A stretch of DNA of 64,000 nucleotides from Streptomyces fodineus (GCF_001735805.1 NZ_CP017248.1:930001-994000); one strand, 5' to 3'; positions 36,680-45,545 are shown, counted from the stretch's first letter. Numbers and translations are program-made. Notes: generated by a model from the sequence alone, not told the origin.

Positions 36680-36900
36680 CCTCCAGAGGGGGGTTCGTGC
36701 GGTGCTGGCCAGGGCGTTGGCGTCGTATGCGCGCATCCACGTTATGCAGACCTGCCGCCCGCAAGCGGCCGGGCGTTGCGCCGGGCCAGGCGGTAGTCGG
36801 ACCTCTCATCAGCGTCTCCAACGGCGCCTCTCGGGCCCGGTGGCACCACCCCCCAGGTCATGCTTTCGACAGGGGGGACCAGCCATGCCGGGCCCGGAGG
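36680..36900 (-). ncRNA. Candidate IS110 bridge-RNA region
   Basis: The non-coding flank upstream of the transposase is where IS110-group elements encode their bridge RNA. It contains a strong hairpin at 36833-36895: GGGCCCGG pairs with CCGGGCCC, then TGGC with GCCA, then CCCCCC with GGGGGG around a 17-base internal loop. Such loop-bearing stems are expected of target- or donor-binding loops. Transcript ends are not visible. Confidence 0.35.
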
Positions 36901-36980
36901 CCAGCGGTCCTCTTGCAGGACCGCGAAGAAGATAACGGGGGAGGCCTCCACTTCGACCAGATGTCCAACCGCCGACGGCC

Positions 36981-37202
36981 GTGGTCCGGTCCCGCCGCGT
37001 ACTGCTGCGTCGGGCCGTGGTGAGCGCGCTGGCGCTGGCCGCCGTGGCCGCGCTGGTGTTCTTCACGCTGCGCGGCGGCCGGCCCCGCCCGGCAGAACCG
37101 GCCCACGTCCCGCACCCGACGACCACCGGCACACTTTCCCCGGTCCCAAGCCCGGCCGGCCCGTCCACACCGGGGCCGTCCCCGAGCGCGCCACGCCCGT
37201 GA
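36981..37202 (+). CDS. Possible small single-span membrane protein
   Basis: A GTG-started frame encodes 73 residues: a basic N-terminus (VRSRRVLLRRAV), one membrane segment (about residues 12-30, VVSALALAAVAALVFFTLR) and a proline/threonine/serine-rich tail. The layout is that of a small type II membrane protein. No clear ribosome site precedes it, and the gene lies right beside the insertion sequence. It could be a truncated fragment of something larger. Confidence 0.42.
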   Translation: MVRSRRVLLRRAVVSALALAAVAALVFFTLRGGRPRPAEPAHVPHPTTTGTLSPVPSPAGPSTPGPSPSAPRP

Positions 37203-37410
37203 GCCCGGCTGGTCGTCAGCCGACCAGGCCGTGGTGGGCGGGCGGAACACCGGGGCTCGTATCGCCGACGCCGACCGCCCCCCTGCGTCGACCACGCGTA
37301 CCTGCGCCGGCGCGGCCCGGCCCGCTCGGCCCCGCCGGGAGCGGTGTGCGCGGCCCGCACGCCGTGGGCGCTGTGGACGCCGTGGACGCCGTGGACCTTC
37401 CCCAGATGCA

Positions 37411-37430
37411 AGTCAGTTGATTGACTCAAC
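37411..37430. promoter_or_regulatory. Overlapping palindromes upstream of the pirin gene
   Basis: AGTCAGTTGATTGACTCAAC contains two interlocked inverted repeats: AGTCA with TGACT, and GTTGA with TCAAC. It is among the most AT-rich segments locally, about 60 bases ahead of the pirin start. It is a good candidate for a repressor site or a promoter -35 region. Confidence 0.45.
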
Positions 37431-37492
37431 CAGGGAAAAATCGGCGTTTCCGCACTCACCGGTACGCCATCCGCCCCGCTAAGTTGGGCGCC

Positions 37493-38458
37493 ATGAGCAA
37501 TCTTGACCGCGCGCCCGTGCCCGGTGTCTGCGGTGGCCGTGGATTCGTCGTCGCCGAACCCGTCCGCGAACTGCTGAGCCCCCGTCATGTGCGGCTGGGC
37601 GAGTCGACCGAGGTGCGCCGGCTGCTGCCGAACCTCGGCCGCCGCATGATCGGCGCGTGGGCCTTCGTCGACCACTACGGTCCGGACGACATCGCCGACG
37701 AGCCCGGCATGCAGGTGCCGCCGCATCCGCACATCGGGCTGCAGACGGTCAGCTGGCTGCACGAGGGCGAGGTGCTGCACCGCGACTCCACGGGCAGTCT
37801 GCAGACGATCCGCCCCAAGGAGCTGGGCCTGATGACCTCGGGCCGCGCGATCAGCCACTCCGAGGAGAGCCCGCGTCCGCACGCCCGCTTCCTGCACGGC
37901 GCCCAGCTGTGGGTCGCGCTGCCCGACGAACACCGCCACACCGAGCCGAAGTTCGAGTACCACCCGGACCTGCCCACGGTCACCGCGCCCGGCCTGACCG
38001 CCACGGTGATCCTCGGCGACCTCGACGGCTCGGCCTCGCCCGGTACGACGTTCACCCCGATCGTCGGCGCCGACCTCGCCCTCACCCGGGGCGCCGACGT
38101 ACGGCTGCCGCTGGAGCCCGACTTCGAGTACGGCGTACTGGCCATGTCCGGCGAGGTCCATGTGGACGGCGTCCCGGTCCTGCCCGGTTCCCTGCTCTAC
38201 CTCGGCTGCGGCCGCTCCGAACTACCGCTGCGCGCCGAGTCGGACGCGGGAATCATGCTCCTGGGCGGCGAGCCGTTCGCGGAAGAGCTGATCATGTGGT
38301 GGAACTTCGTCGCCCGCTCCCAGGAGGAGATCGTACAGGCTCGCGAGGACTGGATGAAGGGGGTTCGTTTCGGCGAGGTGAAGGGCTACGACGGGGCTCC
38401 GCTGCCAGCACCCGAGCTGCCGCCGGCGCCGTTGAAACCACGCGGAAGGGCGCGCTGA
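37493..38458 (+). CDS. Pirin-family protein
   Basis: This 321-residue protein has the bicupin pirin fold. The metal-binding histidines are in the N-terminal cupin (PPHPHIGLQTVSWLHEGEVLH and SGRAISHSE), and the C-terminal cupin continues to about residue 290 (GEPFAEELIMWWNFVARS). Bacterial pirins act as quercetin-type dioxygenases or as modulators of metabolic enzymes. The ATG at 37493 is the natural start, though its ribosome site is weak. Confidence 0.92.
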   Translation: MSNLDRAPVPGVCGGRGFVVAEPVRELLSPRHVRLGESTEVRRLLPNLGRRMIGAWAFVDHYGPDDIADEPGMQVPPHPHIGLQTVSWLHEGEVLHRDSTGSLQTIRPKELGLMTSGRAISHSEESPRPHARFLHGAQLWVALPDEHRHTEPKFEYHPDLPTVTAPGLTATVILGDLDGSASPGTTFTPIVGADLALTRGADVRLPLEPDFEYGVLAMSGEVHVDGVPVLPGSLLYLGCGRSELPLRAESDAGIMLLGGEPFAEELIMWWNFVARSQEEIVQAREDWMKGVRFGEVKGYDGAPLPAPELPPAPLKPRGRAR

Positions 38459-38810
38459 CCTGGGAATATCCGGTCTTCCGGTCAGGTACGTTCGAGACGA
38501 TCTCGCCGCCCGCCTCGCAAAGAGTATCTGTGGCCGCTGGGCCATCGGATGGTGCCGCACGGACACCTCCGAGGGCGTCCGCGTTTCCAACGTGTGGGCA
38601 TCTGAAGGCCGCTTTGGCCGGACGAATGCTGACCCAATGCTGACTTTGCTGACAGGTAGTCAGGGCAGGGGCGAGCTGTGTGGTCGCCGCGTAAAGCCCG
38701 GCCTCGCGGATAGATCGACCGCATGGCGCTGTCAGTCGATGCTGCCCTCGGGAGCCGATTGACCCTGGGGGCCAGTGATCGCATGCCGAACGCCCGGGGC
38801 GTTGTGAGGC
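38459..38810. other. Intergenic stretch without a recognisable gene
   Basis: About 350 bases after the pirin gene carry only short frames without ribosome sites. I see no gene here. Confidence 0.45.
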
Positions 38811-38876
38811 GTGTACCACCAGCAGACGAAGAACCTCCTCGTCTCGTACTCGCCGAAGAAGCTCGGCTTCTTCTAG
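38811..38876 (+). CDS. Possible 21-residue peptide gene followed by a terminator
   Basis: A GTG-started frame reads VYHQQTKNLLVSYSPKKLGF plus one Phe and ends in TAG 11 bases before a strong hairpin. The composition (lysine, tyrosine, phenylalanine) is unlike random GC-rich frames. A GAGG sits only one base upstream, which is too close for a normal ribosome site. It may be the end of a lost gene or a very small peptide. Confidence 0.3.
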   Translation: MYHQQTKNLLVSYSPKKLGFF

Positions 38877-38887
38877 AGGCCGAGAAG

Positions 38888-38923
38888 AGGCGCCTGCCCG
38901 GTCCTTTTGCCGGTCAGGCGCCT
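38888..38923. terminator. Hairpin terminator
   Basis: AGGCGCCTG at 38888-38896 and CAGGCGCCT at 38915-38923 form a nine-pair stem around an 18-base loop. No T-run follows, as is common in Streptomyces. Confidence 0.65.
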
Positions 38924-39043
38924 TGTACGCGATTCACTCGGAGCAGCCGCGGCTCTTGATGGCCGGCCCTCGGAACCATCGCGGTGAGGTGCCGGCAGGA
39001 GACCGAACTCCGCGGGTCCGTGGCAGTGATGATGTCAACGGCC

Positions 39044-40567
39044 TCATCGTCGCGGGCCGCCGGGCGAAGCCCTATCAGGGGCAGTCCGAACGGGATCCGG
39101 AGGATCGCCGACAGTACTGGTCAGCCAGTCCCGGTGCAGTAGTGGCAGGGTGTGCTCCACGTCCCGGACGGTGGCGGCCGGCAGCCGTACCTCGAAGCGT
39201 GTGCCCGGGCGGCGGTCAGGACGGTCCTGCACGGTGATCCGGCCTCGGTGCAGGGCGACCTGCTGGGCGACCAAGGTCAGGCCGAGACCGGAGCCGGGGC
39301 TGTCCGGGCCCCGGCGGAATCGCTGGAAGATTTCCTCGTGGCGTTCGGGAGGGATGCCAGGTCCGTGGTCGTCCACGGTGAGCACCGCGGCCGGCTGGTG
39401 CGGATCGCTGGACGAGCGCAGAGTCACTTCGATGTGGGCGACGCCGTCTTCGGCACGGGCGTGGGTCCAGGCATTGACAAGCAGGTTGTCCACCGCCGAG
39501 CGCAGGCCCTGCTCCCAGCCGTGCACGCGCACCTCCGCGGCGGCATGCACGGAAACGTCGGCGTCGGGGTGCGTACGCCGCAGGTCGCAGACCGCCGCGT
39601 CCACGAGCTCCGCGAGATCCAGCGACGTGAAGGCGTCCGCCTCGATCAGATCACCCTGCGCGAGTGCCTTCAGCATCACCAGCAGCCCGAGCAGCCGGGC
39701 GTGCTCGCGCCCGAGATCCCCGAGCACCTCCATCCGGTCCTCGGGGTCGAGATCGGGATGGTCGGTGAGGATGTCGAGGTTGGCGCGCATGCTCATCAGG
39801 GGGGTACGCAGCTCGTGGGAGGCGGTCGCGGCGAACGCGCGAGCGGTGGCCAGTGCTTCCCCGGTGCGTGCGACCTGTTCGTCGTAGCGGGCGAGCACGG
39901 TCTGCACCGTCCACGCCAGGTCGTCGACCTCGGCGACACGGGACGGCGTGTGTTCCAGGCGTGTGGAGTTCGTCCGGGGGTCGAGACCGCTGGTACGCCG
40001 CTGCAGCCGCCGCAGTGGAAGAACCGCCCGGGCGGCGATGGCCCAGGCGGTGACCCCGGCCAGTGGCGCCGCCAGCAGCGCCCCGGTCAGCACACGTCGG
40101 CGGACCAGTGACAGCTCGTCCTCGGCGGTGTCCGGTGACAGCAGCCACAGATTCGGCGTGGTGCCCTCCTTCGCGGCGCCGACGCGCAGCGACAGGACCA
40201 CCCAGTCCCTGCCGTCACAGGTCACGGTGACCGGGTCCGGGGCACTGCGGGGCAGCGTGGGGAACGGGTCGGGCTGCGGGCCCGCCGAGATCGTGCCCCC
40301 CGGTATGGTCAGCCGGACGCCCACGTCCCGCGCGGAGTTGACCAGTCGCCGCCGCCGGACCCGTTCCAGGAGCGGGTGGTCGGTCCCGGCGACGTCCAGG
40401 TAGGCCTTGGCGTTCTTGGCGACGACCGTCGCCCGGGCACGCAGCTGATCGTCCTGGTGTGCGCGCAGGTCGCCGGTGACCAGGTGCACCAGGAGCCAGC
40501 CGGAGGTGAGGACCAGCAGGGGCACACTCGCGCCGACCGCGAGCGCGATGCGGGTGGAGAGTTTCAC
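39044..40567 (-). CDS. Two-component sensor histidine kinase
   Basis: This 507-residue kinase has an N-terminal membrane helix (about residues 8-30) and an extracellular domain of about 110 residues. A second membrane helix near residues 158-180 and a HAMP-like linker follow. The HisKA phosphoacceptor box is ATASHELRTPL, and the HATPase domain has VDNLLVNAW, DDHGPGIPP and GSGLGLTLV. It looks complete. The GTG start at 40567 overlaps the stop of the upstream response-regulator gene by four bases. That regulator is eroded, so this kinase may have lost its cognate partner. Confidence 0.92.
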   Translation of the reverse strand: MKLSTRIALAVGASVPLLVLTSGWLLVHLVTGDLRAHQDDQLRARATVVAKNAKAYLDVAGTDHPLLERVRRRRLVNSARDVGVRLTIPGGTISAGPQPDPFPTLPRSAPDPVTVTCDGRDWVVLSLRVGAAKEGTTPNLWLLSPDTAEDELSLVRRRVLTGALLAAPLAGVTAWAIAARAVLPLRRLQRRTSGLDPRTNSTRLEHTPSRVAEVDDLAWTVQTVLARYDEQVARTGEALATARAFAATASHELRTPLMSMRANLDILTDHPDLDPEDRMEVLGDLGREHARLLGLLVMLKALAQGDLIEADAFTSLDLAELVDAAVCDLRRTHPDADVSVHAAAEVRVHGWEQGLRSAVDNLLVNAWTHARAEDGVAHIEVTLRSSSDPHQPAAVLTVDDHGPGIPPERHEEIFQRFRRGPDSPGSGLGLTLVAQQVALHRGRITVQDRPDRRPGTRFEVRLPAATVRDVEHTLPLLHRDWLTSTVGDPPDPVRTAPDRASPGGPRR

Positions 40568-41076
40568 GACGCGTCCTGGGTGTGCCGGTCCTCGCCCTCC
40601 GTGCGCGGGACGAAGCCGGCTCCGCGCAGGGTGTGCGCGATCCGGGGCCGGCCGCCTGCTTTCGCCTCGCTTCGCGGATGGTCAAGGCAGGTGTCCACCG
40701 CGCCGCGGACCCGGAGGTCGTAGCTCCGCGGCAGGCCGGGCCGAGCTGGAAGCGTCACCTGGTCCAGCGGCCGCTCCCGGGTGAAGACGGTGCCGGAGTT
40801 CTCGTCCCTGACTTCCTGCGGACGGGCCACCCGGTCGGCCACGCCGTCCGGTGCGGAGTGCATCGGCACGGGCATGTCGTCGCGGTCGGCGAGCGGAGCC
40901 CGGCACACGTCGATGCCGTTGTGGTCGGGGCGGTCGGTGCGGGCCTCCGCCGGACCGGCGTGACCGCCGTCGGCGAGTACCACCGGGAATCCGTTCAGCC
41001 TGGGTCCTCGCTCCAGGAACCGCCGTGAGGCCGCGTCGTCGTCGACGACCAGCATCCGCCTGGGCTTGCCTGCCAT
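40564..41076 (-). pseudogene. Eroded OmpR-type response regulator
   Basis: From the ATG at 41076 (GAGG upstream) a 170-codon frame stays open to the kinase start. It starts as a receiver domain (MLVVDDDAASRRFLE) and ends as an OmpR winged helix (PRIAHTLRGAGFV). Between these, large parts are missing. The usual segment around the phosphorylated aspartate is reduced to DHNGIDVCR, and the receiver end and the linker are deleted. The recognition-helix region (TRERPLDQV) is rearranged. Family members are about 225-240 residues. Phosphorylation and DNA binding should both fail, although the frame has remained open. Confidence 0.7.
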
Positions 41077-41326
41077 GCACACCTCGGTTTCGCCGCGTTG
41101 AACGAGTCTTGCCGGAGGGATCCGATCACAGCATCGGTGGGGCCCCGGACTCCGGGCCGAACAGCATCCGACCGTAGTCCTCAGCGACGGTGCGGGGCTG
41201 AACCATGGGTGGCGCGTGACGGCCGCCACATGGCGCCGGAAGTGTCGCAGCGCGCAGGCCCGTTCCTGGAAGTCCTTTGCACCTGGAACACACGCTCCCT
41301 GGTCACCGTTCGAGTTCCGTGGGGCT

Positions 41327-42157
41327 TCAGGCACGCGTCGCCCGATACTGGGACGGCGTGCACCCCATGATTCGGTGGAAGCTCCGCGAGAAATGCTCGG
41401 GCCCGGAGAATCCGCAGCGCTGACCTATGCGGGCGATCGTGTCGTTGCCGCTCTCCAGATATTTGCGAGCCAGGTCGATCCGGAGTTCGGTGAGGTAGCG
41501 ATACGGAGTTGAACCCGTGGTGGCCTTGAAACATCGTACGAAGTGGAAGCGACTGAAAGAGACCAGGGACGCGAGGTCGTCGACCGAGACGGGTCGCCCG
41601 AGGTTCTCCCGCATGTACGTGAGAATCGTCTCCAGTTGCCGCGGATTCAGAGTCCCGGCGGACTTCGCCGAACCTGCGATGTGCGGAGAAAGGACATGGG
41701 CGGCGATGAACTGCGCCGCGGACTGCGCGTACAGGTCGTCCACGCCGACCTCGTTCGCGGCCGCGACCGCCTTCACCACCGCTGCGAGAACCGGGTCGAA
41801 CCGCATGGCCGGATACCTGTCCCGCAGCTGCGAAACGCGTGACTGCAGGTCCTCCTCGCCGATGAACCGGTGCAGCGTCTCGAGTGAGACGGTCAGGGAG
41901 GCGATCGTCGCGGGCTCGTCTCCCTTCGGTGTGACGATCAGCGTCCGGCCGAGCCCCGGAGGGATGATGCACACGTCGTCGGGGAGCAGAAACGTCTCTT
42001 TTTCCTCAACCCTTTCCAGGTACCCGCGGATTCCCATCCGACCGCTCAGGTGAGCGTTCAGCGTGATTCCCGATGAAGACGGTAGATGGAGCGTGTGGAC
42101 GCCCTTTTGAAACGTTCGCTTCCACACCTGAAGGCAGCGCCACCTTCCTGCGCCCAT
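41327..42157 (-). CDS. AraC-family transcriptional regulator
   Basis: This protein has about 276 residues. The C-terminal 100 residues carry the double helix-turn-helix of AraC (VDDLASLVSFSRFHFVRCFK, then IARIGQRCGFSGPEHFSRSF). The N-terminal part resembles an AraC_binding_2-like cupin-type sensor domain (LLPDDVCIIPPGLGR). The start is not certain: ATG 42157 lies 12 bases after GGAGG, and an in-frame start at 42373 would add an unconserved leader. It is divergent from the secreted sulfatase gene, which it probably controls. Confidence 0.86.
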   Translation of the reverse strand: MGAGRWRCLQVWKRTFQKGVHTLHLPSSSGITLNAHLSGRMGIRGYLERVEEKETFLLPDDVCIIPPGLGRTLIVTPKGDEPATIASLTVSLETLHRFIGEEDLQSRVSQLRDRYPAMRFDPVLAAVVKAVAAANEVGVDDLYAQSAAQFIAAHVLSPHIAGSAKSAGTLNPRQLETILTYMRENLGRPVSVDDLASLVSFSRFHFVRCFKATTGSTPYRYLTELRIDLARKYLESGNDTIARIGQRCGFSGPEHFSRSFHRIMGCTPSQYRATRA

Positions 42158-42362
42158 CCCGCTGACCACCTCCAAGGCCGCCCGGTTTCCTCTCTGCCGG
42201 TTCCCTCCGACTCTCGGCACACGCACTGCATTGAGAATGCAGCCACGACGGAAGCGGTCGCAAGGCGTCCGGTGCCGGACTAATTCGCCTCGACTCCGGA
42301 ATAATTCCGCCGAGGCCAATCGGATATTGACCGTTGCGGAATCACGCTGGCACGCTGCTCGC

Positions 42363-43886
42363 ATGATTCGCACTCGTCAATTGCTGACACGGATCGTCGG
42401 CGTGGCGGCGCTGGTATTCGCCGCCCAGAGCGGAGTGGGTGCGGCGACGACCAGCGCCGCCGTCACCACCCCGACCACGACCTCCGTCACGCAGCCGGCC
42501 GCAGCCGCGGCGCAACGACCGAACATCGTCTTCGTGCTCACCGACGACATGTCCTCCAACCTCCTGCCGTACATGCCTCAGGTGCGGAAACTTCAGTCCC
42601 AGGGCATGACGTTCAACGACGCCGTGGTCAGCAACTCGCTCTGCTGCCCCTCGCGTTCGACCATCTTCACCGGCCAGTACCCCCACAACACCGGAGTCCT
42701 CGGCAACGACGGACCGAACGGCGGTTTCGACGCCTTCCACAAGAACGGACTTGAGCGGGACACCTTCGCCACGGCCCTGAAGGCCAAGGGCTACCGGACC
42801 GCGATGATGGGCAAGTACCTGAACGGGTACGACCCCAAGGCCACCGTCGACGGACAGCAGCCGTACGTGCCGCCGGGCTGGAGCCAGTGGGACGTCGTCG
42901 GCGACGGGTACAAGGGGTACGACTACAAGCTCGCCCACAACCACAAGATCGAGCCGCACGGCAACAAGACCAAGGACTACCTGACCGACGTCCTGAGCGA
43001 GAAGGGTCAGTCGTTCATCAAGAAATCCGCGGCGGCGCACAAGCCGTTCATGCTGGAGGTCGCCCTCTTCACACCGCACGGACCGTCCATCCCGGCCCGC
43101 CGGGACAAGCACGACTTCCCCGGTCTGAAGGCGCCGCACGGCCCCGCCTTCGACAGGCTGCCGACCAACGCCCCGCCGTGGCTGGCCAGGCAGAACCCAC
43201 TGACCCAGAGTGAGAAGAACACGATCGACAAGAAGTTCCGCAAGCGCGCGCAGTCGCTCCAGGCGGTCGACAAGATGGTGGGCAAGCTGCGCGACACCTT
43301 GGCCAGGGCCGGCGTCGCCGACGACACCTACATCGTCTTCAGCTCCGACAACGGCTTCCACTTGGGTGAGTACCGGCTCAAGGCGGGGAAGCAGACGGCC
43401 TTCGACACCGACGTCCGGGTGCCGTTGGTGATCGCCGGTCCGGGGGTCGCGGCCGGCAGGACCAGCAACGCCCAGGTGTCGAACATCGACTTCGCGCCCA
43501 CCTTCCGGAAGATCGGCGGCGCCGCGGTGTCGTCCCGGGTGGACGGGCACAGCCTGCTCCCGCTCCTGGACGGCGGACCGGACGCCGACTGGCGCACCGC
43601 CAACCTCATCGAGCACCGCCACGCCAAGAAGTCGCCGGACGACCCCGACAACCACGGCGGGGAAAGCATCAGCCCGCCGAACTACCATGCCATGCGCACG
43701 ATTTCCTACACCTACGTCGAGTACGACAGTGGTGCGAAGGAGTACTACGACCTGCGCACCGACCCCAACGAGCTGCACAACACCGTAGGTCGGTTGAGCA
43801 GGGCCCGCCTCGCTGAGCTGCACGATGCGCTGACCCGCCTGAAGGACTGCCGTGGCGACGGCTGCTGGAGCGCTGGACACCCGTAG
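42363..43886 (+). CDS. Secreted sulfatase (type I, formylglycine-dependent)
   Basis: This 507-residue protein has a Sec signal peptide (residues about 1-27) and an alanine/threonine-rich linker. A sulfatase domain follows, with metal-binding aspartates at 61-62 (TDDMSS) and the sulfatase signature LCCPSRS, where Cys94 of the C-x-P-S-R motif would become formylglycine. SSDNGFHLGEYRLKAGK supplies further active-site residues. It removes sulfate from an extracellular glycan or aryl sulfate. A strong terminator follows. It is divergent from the AraC regulator. Confidence 0.92.
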   Translation: MIRTRQLLTRIVGVAALVFAAQSGVGAATTSAAVTTPTTTSVTQPAAAAAQRPNIVFVLTDDMSSNLLPYMPQVRKLQSQGMTFNDAVVSNSLCCPSRSTIFTGQYPHNTGVLGNDGPNGGFDAFHKNGLERDTFATALKAKGYRTAMMGKYLNGYDPKATVDGQQPYVPPGWSQWDVVGDGYKGYDYKLAHNHKIEPHGNKTKDYLTDVLSEKGQSFIKKSAAAHKPFMLEVALFTPHGPSIPARRDKHDFPGLKAPHGPAFDRLPTNAPPWLARQNPLTQSEKNTIDKKFRKRAQSLQAVDKMVGKLRDTLARAGVADDTYIVFSSDNGFHLGEYRLKAGKQTAFDTDVRVPLVIAGPGVAAGRTSNAQVSNIDFAPTFRKIGGAAVSSRVDGHSLLPLLDGGPDADWRTANLIEHRHAKKSPDDPDNHGGESISPPNYHAMRTISYTYVEYDSGAKEYYDLRTDPNELHNTVGRLSRARLAELHDALTRLKDCRGDGCWSAGHP

Positions 43887-43894
43887 CCCTTCCT

Positions 43895-43923
43895 GCTCCC
43901 AGGTCATCAGGTGGCCTGGGAGC
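43895..43923. terminator. Hairpin terminator after the sulfatase gene
   Basis: GCTCCCAGG at 43895-43903 pairs with CCTGGGAGC at 43915-43923 around an 11-base loop. It lies nine bases beyond the sulfatase stop and may also serve the convergent ROK gene. Confidence 0.75.
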
Positions 43924-43975
43924 GTCACCCTGTCCTCACGCAGCGGACTTTGACGGGCCGCGTCAGGACGAGTTC

Positions 43976-45226
43976 TCACCGCAAGAGGAGCGACAAGGGA
44001 CCACGTGGTGCCCGGGCTGTCCCCCGCAGCCCGGGCACCACGTGGTTCATGTGCTGCTGGAGCAGGGCTATGGCGCCGAGGGCTGCGCCGGAATCACCGA
44101 GCCCGGCCGGACGCACCCGCAGCGACCCGCACGAGCCGCGCAGCACGGTCGTGTTCAGCGTGCGTTCGATCGGCTCCATCAGGGCCGGCCCGGCCTCCAC
44201 CAGCTCACCGCCTACGACGATCACGTCCGGGCCCACGGCATGGCACACATCCGCCAGCACCCTCCCGGCATGTGCGCCGGCCTGTGCCAGAACCGCATAC
44301 GCGGTCCGGTCACCCGAGTCCAGCGCGGCCACCAGCTCCGGTACATCCGCCGCTGCGCCCCCGGCGGTGCGGTAGGCGTCCAGCACGGCCCCGACCGAGG
44401 CCACCGTCTCCAGGCACCCGGTTCCGCCGCACGCGCACCGCACACCGTCCGGGTCCACGGAGACGTGGCCGAACTCCCCGGAGGCGCCGTGAGCGCCCCG
44501 GTGCAGTGCCCCGGCCACCACGAGGCCGCCGCCGACGCCGTGCGACAACCGCAGGTACAGCACGTTCTGTTCACCCGCGGCGGCACCCCAGACCGTCTCG
44601 GCCAACGCGGCCAGCCGTGTGCTCTTGTCGATCAGCGCCGGTACTCCGAAGCGCTCGCGCACCAGCGCGGCGACGGTGTCGTGCGGGGGCGTCCGCCGTG
44701 CGCAGCGGTCCGGCGAGCCGGCCGGTCCGCACACCCCCACGCCGATGCCGTTCAGAGCGCCCGATCGCAGCGTCCCGCCCGTCAGCGCGTCCGCCAGTCG
44801 CCACGCGGTGTCGACACGGTCCTGCCACGGGGTGTCGGAAGCTTGCGGCTCCCCCGCGGTACCGACGATCTCGTGCCCCGCGTCCATCGCGGCCACCCGC
44901 ACGGCCCGTCGCGCGAATTCGATGCCGAGCACGTGTCCGGCCGCGGAGTTGAGGGCCAGTAACTCCGCCGGGCGGCCCCGCTTGCGCCGGGCCGCCTCCG
45001 GTACCGAGGCAACGACGGTGCCGTTGTCCATGAGCGCCGCGACGACGTCGTAGAGCGTGGTGCGGGACAGGCCGCACAGAGTCCCCAACTGTCCCCGCGT
45101 CAGCGGACCGTGCTCGCGCAACAGACGCAGCACCAGGGCCTCATGTCCTGCCCGTGACCGGGCTGGCGGGTCCTGTCGGCGCGGTACGGCGCTCGAGACG
45201 GAGGACCGTGTCATCTCAGTCAACAT
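43976..45226 (-). CDS. ROK-family transcriptional repressor
   Basis: This 416-residue protein joins an N-terminal winged helix (LVLRLLREHGPLTRGQLGTL, then CGLSRTTLYDVVAALMDNG) to a sugar-kinase-like ROK domain. Its conserved zinc motif GHVSVDPDGVRCACGGTGCLE is slightly divided between strands of the fold. ROK repressors such as NagC and XylR sense sugars. Given the secreted glucanases and chitinase downstream and divergent, a glucan- or chitin-derived ligand is plausible (inference). The last 12 codons run through a perfect 19-base-pair hairpin, so the original C-terminus may have been shorter. The ATG at 45226 is the first good start; 45214 is possible. Confidence 0.88.
   Translation of the reverse strand: MLTEMTRSSVSSAVPRRQDPPARSRAGHEALVLRLLREHGPLTRGQLGTLCGLSRTTLYDVVAALMDNGTVVASVPEAARRKRGRPAELLALNSAAGHVLGIEFARRAVRVAAMDAGHEIVGTAGEPQASDTPWQDRVDTAWRLADALTGGTLRSGALNGIGVGVCGPAGSPDRCARRTPPHDTVAALVRERFGVPALIDKSTRLAALAETVWGAAAGEQNVLYLRLSHGVGGGLVVAGALHRGAHGASGEFGHVSVDPDGVRCACGGTGCLETVASVGAVLDAYRTAGGAAADVPELVAALDSGDRTAYAVLAQAGAHAGRVLADVCHAVGPDVIVVGGELVEAGPALMEPIERTLNTTVLRGSCGSLRVRPAGLGDSGAALGAIALLQQHMNHVVPGLRGTARAPRGPLSLLLR
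44001..44045. terminator. Perfect 19-bp hairpin inside the 3' end of the ROK gene
   Basis: CCACGTGGTGCCCGGGCTG at 44001-44019 and its exact reverse complement at 44027-44045 enclose a seven-base loop. It looks like a transcription terminator for both directions, yet it lies within the ROK reading frame. Confidence 0.65.
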
Positions 45227-45545
45227 CGCGGAAGGTATGTCCCCTCTGTGATCACAGCTGTGACGCGCTGGGACGGACGGGAGTCCGTCGCTTGTGGCGC
45301 GAGGAAGCTAGAGGGCGTTCTTGTGTGAATTCTGTGATCTTCCGGTGTGCTGACCGGCCGACTGTGACGCGCCCCTCACCGTTTCGCGGCACGTCATTTC
45401 TGTCACCACTTGGCGGAAAAATTCACGCTGCGTAACGTCCCTTGTCGCCGGTGGCCGTTCCCGCCGGATCCCAAGGGGTGCCCTGTGCGCGCCCGTTCCC
45501 GCCCGTCTTCCGTCCCGCACGGTGCAAGGAGAGAGGAACCCCTGC
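45227..45545. promoter_or_regulatory. Divergent promoter region between ROK repressor and GH64 gene
   Basis: About 320 bases separate the two divergent genes. The palindrome TCACAGCTGTGA (45252-45263) lies 26 bases upstream of the ROK start. GACGGA at 45272-45277 pairs with TCCGTC at 45284-45289. Either could be an operator for autoregulation. I cannot place the -10/-35 elements for the GH64 gene with certainty. Confidence 0.45.

Larger units (their letters stand above)
35450..36900 (-). mobile_element. IS110-family insertion sequence (ends not precisely defined)
   Basis: The element contains one intact transposase gene and a structured non-coding region upstream of it. IS110 elements usually lack clear terminal inverted repeats and target duplications, so the limits given are approximate. 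The gene occupies 35472-36674, and the structured part extends to about 36900. Confidence 0.6.

Noticed and set aside
38811..38876. RiPP precursor peptide
   Set aside because: No modifying enzyme or transporter is nearby, and the peptide lacks a leader or a repeated core.
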